Positions 29,484-34,044 of a DNA stretch of 34,044 nt are shown one piece after another. Positions within the stretch are counted from its first letter, which is position 1, and each line of letters begins with the position of its first letter. Under the pieces are notes generated by a model. The model saw nothing but the letters and a program-made list of their open reading frames with translations. It did no database searches and was not told the origin of the DNA. This DNA is from an uncultured Megasphaera sp. (lineage in GTDB: Bacteria > Bacillota > Negativicutes > Veillonellales > Megasphaeraceae), in assembly GCA_900540735.1 (NCBI GenBank), contig UQHB01000026.1, positions 1 to 34,044 of the forward strand, given 5' to 3'. The translations under genes and the position numbers were made by a program.

Positions 29484-30227
29484 ATGAATACATTACTCCA
29501 ACAAGTAGATACACTAAAAAATGAATTACGGTCGTTGCGCCCGTTGAATCAAGCAGAACTCAAGCGACTGCGTGAAGAGTTTGTCATCGAGACGACGTAC
29601 AATTCTAACGCCATTGAAGGCAATACACTGACCCTACGAGAAACGGCCTTGATTCTCCAGGAAGGCATTACCATCGCAGAGAAACCGCTGCGTGACCACC
29701 TCGACGTCATTGGCTTCAAAGATGCCTTTTACTATATCATTGAGTTGGCGTCTCATCCAGAACCTTTGACTGAAGAGACTATCAAAACCATTCATTCCCT
29801 CGTTCTTATGAGCGACCGGGAAAACCGCGGCAAGTATCGTAGCGTCCCTGTCCGCATCATGGGGGCACTTCATACGCCGCCGCAACCGTATATGGTACAG
29901 CCAGCAATAGAACAGCTATTACACCAATATGAAGACTGGCAACAGACGCTACATCCACTGGAAGCGATTGCGCGGCTTCATTTAGAGTTTGAGTCCATTC
30001 ATCCTTTCATTGATGGAAACGGCCGTACAGGGCGGCTACTGCTCAATTTGGAGCTCATCAAAGGGGGTTACTTGCCGGTCGATATAAAGTTCACGGATCG
30101 GCGCGCCTATTATGATTGCTTTGACGAGTATCACGCGAATCACAAGAACCCGAAAAAAATGGTTCAGTTGATTGCATCGTATGAGAAAGATGAGTTGACA
30201 CAGTATATCCAGATTGTTAAAAGATAA
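29484..30227 (+). CDS. Fic-domain protein, class II (self-inhibited)
   Basis: A 247-residue AMPylator-type protein. The Fic motif is complete: HPFIDGNGRTGR (H173-R184). At residues 41-46 SNAIEG matches the inhibitory helix motif [S/T]xxxE[G/N], placed N-terminal to the core, so it is class II: the Glu (E45) blocks ATP binding. The substrate-side flap and a C-terminal helical region are present. It would modify a host or phage target with AMP from ATP. Within the defence-rich region it may serve as a phage-response effector; no antitoxin is needed for this class. Ribosome site GAAAGGATTATAT. Confidence 0.93.
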   Translation: MNTLLQQVDTLKNELRSLRPLNQAELKRLREEFVIETTYNSNAIEGNTLTLRETALILQEGITIAEKPLRDHLDVIGFKDAFYYIIELASHPEPLTEETIKTIHSLVLMSDRENRGKYRSVPVRIMGALHTPPQPYMVQPAIEQLLHQYEDWQQTLHPLEAIARLHLEFESIHPFIDGNGRTGRLLLNLELIKGGYLPVDIKFTDRRAYYDCFDEYHANHKNPKKMVQLIASYEKDELTQYIQIVKR

Positions 30228-30228
30228 A

Positions 30229-30268
30229 GAAAAAATCCCACTCTTCTGTTACCAGCAGAAAATCGGGA
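30229..30268 (-). terminator. Minus-strand terminator between fic and the sensor-membrane gene
   Basis: On the minus strand TCCC...GGGA encloses TCTGCTGGTAACAGA and is followed by TTTTTTCTTT. No gene reads into it from the right on the minus strand except antisense to the next gene. It shares its 15-base core with the terminator at 31600-31636. Confidence 0.6.
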
Positions 30269-30305
30269 CGTGTCAACACATAATAAACATAAAGGAGATA
30301 TTACT

Positions 30306-31343
30306 GTGGAGCCTAAAGTAATAAAAGTAAAAGAATTACCATCTGAACAAAAATATTGGTTCTTTAGGACGGAAGGCGGAACATATTATCCCGATTTCTG
30401 TCTAAATGGTTACGTTGCTTATGGATTTGACGAATTTAATAAATTAGAAGACTTTTCGGAGAGCCTAACAGATCCTGAAAAAACAGCATTAAAAGAGAAA
30501 TTTAGTACTCTCTATCCAGATGAAAAAAGGCCAGGCTTAGCTGTAAATCAAATGATATTATTTGTTTCAACAATGAATATCGGCGACATTATTTTAATTC
30601 CTTCTGCTTTTGGTGATAGCCTTTCCATTGGGGTTATTGAAAGTAATGCATATATCTATACTCCTAAGGAAGAATCAGAAGATGATATTTTGGATGATGA
30701 TGATATTGGGTACAAGCAATGTCCTTATGTTAAACGCAGAAATGTAAAATGGCTGAGTACTATAAAAAAAGATAAACTGGACCCACATCTTTTCAAACTG
30801 ATGTGCGCTCGTAATACCATTACAGATGCAACCAACTATGATATGTACATAGATAGAAAACTTTACCCAGTCTATCTAAAAAATAACAAAGTCTATGTAT
30901 CATTACGAGTTGAACAAACTGCTGGAATTTCTGCCTTTGACATGAGCACATTTTTACATAGTTCGTTAGAATTATTGAATCTATTAGAAGATGATTCCCT
31001 AAAAAAAGAACTAACTTCCTTAGAAGTAAAAATGATGGTCGAATCTCCGGGAGTAGTCCAGTTTATCGGAAACGCTGCAGCCGCTACAATTTTACTTGGT
31101 GGCATCTCATTATTTGCTTTCGGAGCCTCAGTCGACTTTGAAGTTGCTGGTCAAAAATATTCGATTCAGAGTGATGGTGCGATTGGTCGTTATTTAGCTT
31201 ATAAAGCAGAAGAAAACAGACACGAAGAAGCAATGAGCAAAGAAAAACACCGACATGAAATCGAAATGCAAAAACAAGCTGATAAATTAAAAGAATCCCT
31301 AGAACGTTTAAAGATAACCGAACCGGAGATTCTTGATGAATGA
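30306..31343 (+). CDS. Mrr-N-like sensor domain fused to a membrane segment
   Basis: A 345-residue protein. I place the start at the GTG at 30306 (ribosome site AAAGGAG); an upstream GTG at 30270 has none. Residues about 10-160 match the N-terminal PUA/EVE-like domain found in many Mrr-type restriction proteins: YWFFRTEGGTYYPDFCLNGY, NQMILFVSTMNIGDIILIPS, SIGVIES, RRNVKWLSTI. Instead of a nuclease, a hydrophobic segment follows (about 250-285: AAATILLGGISLFAFGASV), then a charged coiled coil (HEIEMQKQADKLKESLERLK). Modified-base sensor plus membrane effector is a defence-like layout. No nuclease motif is visible. Confidence 0.75.
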   Translation: MEPKVIKVKELPSEQKYWFFRTEGGTYYPDFCLNGYVAYGFDEFNKLEDFSESLTDPEKTALKEKFSTLYPDEKRPGLAVNQMILFVSTMNIGDIILIPSAFGDSLSIGVIESNAYIYTPKEESEDDILDDDDIGYKQCPYVKRRNVKWLSTIKKDKLDPHLFKLMCARNTITDATNYDMYIDRKLYPVYLKNNKVYVSLRVEQTAGISAFDMSTFLHSSLELLNLLEDDSLKKELTSLEVKMMVESPGVVQFIGNAAAATILLGGISLFAFGASVDFEVAGQKYSIQSDGAIGRYLAYKAEENRHEEAMSKEKHRHEIEMQKQADKLKESLERLKITEPEILDE

Positions 31344-31547
31344 TTATTTTATTGACACTGTTGTTGTAGATAAAGTAATGACAGTAGATATTATAATAAT
31401 CAGATACTTAGTAATTTTCATATTACAAATTTTTATATTCCATAGCCTATCGGCAAATAAAAAAGGTGTTGCTAAACAAGCAGAGATGCCAGAAATTATA
31501 GCACAATAAGTAATTACTTGTCCTACAATGACATAGATGCTATACAT
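31344..31547 (-). CDS. Small two-helix membrane protein
   Basis: A 67-residue protein starting at MYSIYVIVG (ATG 31547, ribosome site AAAGGAGGTG). Hydrophobic segments about residues 2-28 and 45-62. Convergent with the sensor-membrane gene; the stop codons are adjacent. Own promoter at 31570-31598. May be a partner or antagonist of that protein; unknown. Confidence 0.65.
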   Translation of the reverse strand: MYSIYVIVGQVITYCAIISGISACLATPFLFADRLWNIKICNMKITKYLIIIISTVITLSTTTVSIK

Positions 31548-31569
31548 CTCAACACCTCCTTTTAGTTTT

Positions 31570-31598
31570 ATTATATATTTTTTTCTATAGCTTATCAA
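31570..31598 (-). promoter_or_regulatory. Promoter of the small membrane gene
   Basis: On the minus strand TTGATA (31598-31593), 17-base spacer, TATAAT (31575-31570), 23 bases ahead of the start codon. It lies just past the U-run of a terminator, so the gene is insulated. Confidence 0.75.
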
Positions 31599-31599
31599 T

Positions 31600-31636
31600 A
31601 AAAAATCCCAGACTCTGTTACCAGCAGAATCTGGGA
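31600..31636 (-). terminator. Minus-strand intrinsic terminator next to the integrase
   Basis: On the minus strand TCCCAGA / TCTGGGA with inner TCTGCTGGTAACAGA, then TTTTTTATT. Same core as 30245-30259. It blocks antisense transcription from the integrase side. Confidence 0.75.
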
Positions 31637-31639
31637 CGC

Positions 31640-31756
31640 GCCGAGGGTATTACCAGTACCGTATCGGCAATGTAAAATTACCTGCTTCAATGGGCTATTT
31701 ACTATATAAGTATAGCATATTAGCTCCCTATTTAACCATATAAAGGAGGCTTTTTT
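31640..31756 (+). promoter_or_regulatory. Integrase leader with inverted repeat
   Basis: GCCGA...GGTA (31640-31649) pairs with TACC...TCGGC (31656-31668), an imperfect 9-bp inverted repeat. An AT-rich stretch with TATAAG at 31705-31715 and the ribosome site AAAGGAGG (31741-31748) follow. Possible regulator or arm-site; weak. Confidence 0.4.
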
Positions 31757-32962
31757 ATGATAAAAAATAGGCACGGCGTATATTACGTAGTCATCAAATA
31801 TCGTGATATGACCGGTAAACAACGCGAGAAGTGGTATAAGTCCGGTACAAACTACCGGGATGCGCAAAAACTGGAACGCAAGATGATGGCAGCCCGTGAT
31901 GACGGGGCGCCTATCATCGCAAAGACTGACATGCCGACAGCGAAAGAATTCTTTGATGAATGGCTGGAAACAGCTATCAAGCCCCCTGCAAAGTCCGGCG
32001 GAACCTATGATAACTATATGACCTGCACAAACAAAGCTTGCCAGTATATCGGGAAAACGCCGCTGGACAAAATTACGCCTTTACAGTTGACTAAAATGTA
32101 TCGTTCTTTACTCCATACGTCGCATCTGTCCATTACGTATGTCAGGATGATACATCGTGTATTACGGACGGCCTTTAATACGGCAATACTTTGGAATATC
32201 CTGGCACATAACCCCTGTCTCTCTGCGGACGTGCCAGCTCCTGCGCCATCGCCAGCAAAGGCATTGGATAAAGACCAAGCCGTAGCGTTTTTACATCAGA
32301 GTGCCCAGCTGTCTCCTCTGGCGCATATCATTGTGGCACTCGGTATCTTGTGCGGTCTCCGTGATGCCGAACAGTGTGGCCTACGTTGGCGTGATTATGA
32401 TCCAGAAACGGGCAGGCTCCACATTCAGCATAATCTCAATGTACGCATATTAAAGAATGTAGATATGTCCCAGTACGAATACTGCCGGCCTTGTGGGAAA
32501 AAGTTTATGTTCTTGGATAAAGTCAAGACTAAGGCTTCCAATAATACCATCGTCCTGCCAATGTATGTGCAGAAGCTTTTTAAACAGCAGCGCTTTATGT
32601 ACAACATCGCTAAAATGAAATTTGGCCCGTCCTTCCATGATGACGGCTTCATCCTTTGCAATGACATTGGCATTCCTAAGAATCCCCAATTCATTTACGA
32701 TACAGTGCAACGAGTCTGGCGTGCCTATAACAATGCATATCCAGAAACACCGCTTCCCAAAATCCGTGCCCATGATTTACGTCATACGGCTGCTACACTG
32801 CTTCTTGAAGAGAACATCGACATCAAGTATGTAAGCCGCCAATTAAGGCACTCCAGTACGGTTATTACGCAGAATCTTTACCAGCATGTAACCGACAAAG
32901 CCGCATCACGGACGGCGGATGCAATGGATAGGTTACTGGACGAAGCACGTCTCCATGGATAG
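31757..32962 (+). CDS. int: Tyrosine integrase
   Basis: A 401-residue phage integrase. N-terminal arm-binding domain (GVYYVVIKYRDMTGKQREKW), SAM-like core-binding domain (residues 60-160), and catalytic domain with R202 (GLRDAE), H339-R342 (HDLRH), H365 (LRHSS) and the nucleophile Y375 (NLYQHV). A loop with CRPCGKK (C243, C246) sits between beta strands. It recombines attP with attB in tRNA-Ser(CGA) and, with an excisionase, reverses it. Ribosome site AAAGGAGG. Confidence 0.95.
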   Translation: MIKNRHGVYYVVIKYRDMTGKQREKWYKSGTNYRDAQKLERKMMAARDDGAPIIAKTDMPTAKEFFDEWLETAIKPPAKSGGTYDNYMTCTNKACQYIGKTPLDKITPLQLTKMYRSLLHTSHLSITYVRMIHRVLRTAFNTAILWNILAHNPCLSADVPAPAPSPAKALDKDQAVAFLHQSAQLSPLAHIIVALGILCGLRDAEQCGLRWRDYDPETGRLHIQHNLNVRILKNVDMSQYEYCRPCGKKFMFLDKVKTKASNNTIVLPMYVQKLFKQQRFMYNIAKMKFGPSFHDDGFILCNDIGIPKNPQFIYDTVQRVWRAYNNAYPETPLPKIRAHDLRHTAATLLLEENIDIKYVSRQLRHSSTVITQNLYQHVTDKAASRTADAMDRLLDEARLHG

Positions 32963-33054
32963 AAACAAGTTATACATTTAGTATTATTTTCCATTTGTAG
33001 TTATAAATATAAACGCAGGGCATCCTTCTCTGTCCCCCCTGTTATCCCCCCAAA

Positions 33055-33093
33055 GGCTCAATTTCATGTTCGCATGGTTGAGCCGTATTTTTT
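33055..33093 (+). terminator. Intrinsic terminator of the integrase gene
   Basis: GGCTCAA (33055-33061) pairs with TTGAGCC (33078-33084), inner CATG-TTCG-CATG, followed by GTATTTTTT. An overlapping 14-bp inverted repeat (33071-33084 with 33100-33113) could also fold, which may matter for excision. Confidence 0.75.
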
Positions 33094-33156
33094 AAGAATG
33101 GCTTAACCATGCGCAAGGAGGGACATCAAGAACCACCTGGAACTCCTATGGAGCCA

Positions 33157-33213
33157 ACTCGAAATCAGTTAGGCCGTAAGGTCTCGTGGGTTCGAATCCC
33201 ACCCGCTCCGCCA
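33157..33213 (+). other. attR: 3' part of tRNA-Ser(CGA)
   Basis: The last 57 bases of a tRNA-Ser: loop CTCGAAA with anticodon CGA (33160-33162), long variable arm (TTAGGCC GTAA GGTCT), T arm GTGGG TTCGAAT CCCAC, acceptor CCGCTCC, G, CCA. The 5' part (before 33157) does not fold as tRNA, so this is the residual 3' copy left by integration. The intact tRNA should be at the left prophage end, outside the window. One C seems to be missing in the anticodon stem (ATCAGT for ATCCAGT). Confidence 0.8.
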
Positions 33214-33219
33214 GAGCAA

Positions 33220-33269
33220 AAGCGGCATCACAGAGCCATTTATAGGCTATTGTGGTGCCGCTTCTTTTT
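33220..33269 (+). terminator. Strong terminator after attR, former tRNA-Ser terminator
   Basis: AAGCGGCATCACA pairs with TGTGGTGCCGCTT (one mismatch/G-U), with an inner GCC/GGC stem, followed by CTTTTTC. It would end the tRNA transcript in the uninfected host. Confidence 0.75.
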
Positions 33270-33396
33270 CGATAACTTCTTTATTTTCTTCAAAATCTTC
33301 TTTCGTCATCCACGAATGTAGTACTTGATGCCCCAATTCATGAGATTCATCCCGCCTCGATCTGACTGCCGATGTACTAGAAGTTAGAAAAATCAT
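33247..33396 (-). pseudogene. ImmA/IrrE metallopeptidase remnant
   Basis: A 49-codon frame with the sequence MIFLTSSTSAVRSRRDESHE, LGHQVLHSWMTKEDFEEN, KEVIEKEAAPQ. It contains HELGH (HExxH zinc motif) and the SAVRSR...HELGH...LH pattern of ImmA/IrrE peptidases, phage and ICE anti-repressor proteases. Family proteins are over 150 residues; both ends are missing, the C terminus being cut by tRNA terminator sequence. This is left over from an earlier prophage or element in the same tRNA site. Confidence 0.7.
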
Positions 33397-33406
33397 AGGT
33401 CTTTTT

Positions 33407-33604
33407 TCATGCGTTGTAGATGTAAAATAAACAGAGCAAGATTACGCCTTCATTCTGCGTATCTTCTTTAGGTGCTGGTGTAGGTTCAGCAGTGTTTTCA
33501 GCATCACTGACCGCTTTTGCCGCTTCTTGGATTTCATCAGGCTCTGCATCCTTAACAAAGGATGCAAACATGCACTGTAAAATAGATTGGTTTGTTTTAC
33601 TCAT
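33407..33604 (-). CDS. Hypothetical small protein beside the remnant
   Basis: A 65-residue frame (MSKTNQSILQCMFASFVKDA...) with ribosome site TTAAGGAGCTAAGAG. Acidic and Pro/Ala-rich middle (DAENTAEPTPAPKEDTQNEG), then a hydrophobic tail (VILLCLFYIYNA) that looks out of frame with the rest. Probably a small phage or element protein with a damaged C terminus. Not recognised. Confidence 0.45.
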   Translation of the reverse strand: MSKTNQSILQCMFASFVKDAEPDEIQEAAKAVSDAENTAEPTPAPKEDTQNEGVILLCLFYIYNA

Positions 33605-33716
33605 TCTCTTAGCTCCTTAATGTATATGCCATGTTCTTTCTCTCTTTCTGCCGTCAGGGCAATAAAAAAGACCGTTCTTTAACGCCTGCGGCCCGCGTCT
33701 GGCGGTGAAAAGGCAA

Positions 33717-33741
33717 TAAAAAAGCACCCGTCATGGGTGCT
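33717..33741 (-). terminator. Intrinsic terminator on the host side
   Basis: On the minus strand AGCACCC / GGGTGCT (7 bp) followed by TTTTTTATT. It terminates the gene at 33758-33975. A second, weaker candidate lies around 33660-33680. Confidence 0.7.
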
Positions 33742-33757
33742 GTATCAATTATAATTT

Positions 33758-33975
33758 TTAATAAAGAAATTCAATATTTTTTCCTAAACAGGATGCTGTT
33801 CTATTTTTGACTAAAATACATCTCAAGGAAGACGTAGGAAGAAAAGAATATACCTCACCCTCAATTCTTACTTTGAAGGAGGGGCAACGAGGGTCAATAT
33901 CTTAGGAAAAAAAACAATAGCTAAGGCTTTTCCGTGAGTAAATTCATCAATTACTTTATATTTTTTGAATTTCAC
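33758..33975 (-). pseudogene. Small gene split by a one-base frameshift
   Basis: A GTG at 33975 with ribosome site GGAAGGTGAGGAAAT opens KFKKYKVIDEFTHGKALAI, VFFPK. After about 25 codons the frame shifts near 33900; the alternative frame continues DPRCPSFKVRIEGEVYSFLP ... ILVKNRTASCLGKNIEFLY to a TAA at 33758. Adding one C to the plus-strand run at 33900 joins them into about 72 residues. Not recognised. Located right of attR, so host or older element. Confidence 0.5.
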
Positions 33976-34044
33976 ATTTCCTCACCTTCCTCGTATAATA
34001 TATTTGTAAGCAAGATTTCCGCCTTGCCTACACACTAAATTTTC

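Noticed and set aside
31595..31867. 90-residue minus-strand frame over the integrase start
   Set aside because: Antisense to the integrase leader and start; no ribosome site.
33109..33321. 70-residue plus-strand frame over attR
   Set aside because: It is translation of tRNA (GRKVSWVRIPPAP) and the following terminator.

Overview
The window is most of an integrated prophage with the right-hand host junction. The phage looks short-tailed (podovirus-like): a large portal, a scaffold and an SU10-type (DUF5309) capsid protein are followed by adaptor-like and fibre genes, with no tape measure or tail tube. The host is probably a Negativicutes member (a Megasphaera- or Veillonella-like Firmicute). 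This rests on gene style, strong AGGAGG ribosome sites and moderate GC; no host marker gene is present, so it is an inference.

Layout. From about 1 to 13.4 kb (minus strand) lies the late region, read right to left: small and large terminase, a tRNA-Ile(UAU), portal, scaffold, capsid, adaptor-like proteins, fibronectin-like tail protein and fibres; it runs off the left edge. At 13.4-14.6 kb are a possible late promoter with a leader terminator, a DinJ/YoeB toxin-antitoxin pair and a frameshifted late-regulator-like gene. From 14.6 to 24.6 kb is the early operon: dUTPase, RusA resolvase, PD-(D/E)XK-like nuclease, Lar/DUF3310 fusion, SSB, helicase-loader-like proteins, replisome organiser with internal iterons, RecT, YqaJ exonuclease, a YneA-like LysM protein and an excisionase-like HTH. 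At 24.6-26.7 kb is the immunity region: a Cro-like gene and a LexA/CI-like S24 repressor diverge from an intergenic region with three matching operators, and a fourth copy overlaps the end of the Cro-like gene.

From 26.7 to 31.6 kb is an accessory (lysogenic conversion and defence) region: a lipoprotein, a YgiT zinc-finger protein, an AbiF-type HEPN protein behind its own promoter and a compact structured RNA, a Fic protein, and an Mrr-N-like sensor domain joined to a membrane segment. The AbiF unit is bracketed by perfect 29-bp direct repeats and is the most interesting system here. The tyrosine integrase (31.8-33.0 kb) is followed by the 3' part of a tRNA-Ser(CGA), the probable attR. Host DNA beyond it carries an ImmA/IrrE peptidase remnant and other broken small genes.

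Several genes carry single-base lesions: small terminase, the late-regulator-like gene, a small gene at 13.3 kb and one at 33.9 kb. Each is repaired by adding one C to an existing plus-strand C or C-run. That uniformity points to a systematic sequence error as strongly as to real decay. Two in-frame stops (5837 and 19691) are of a different kind.
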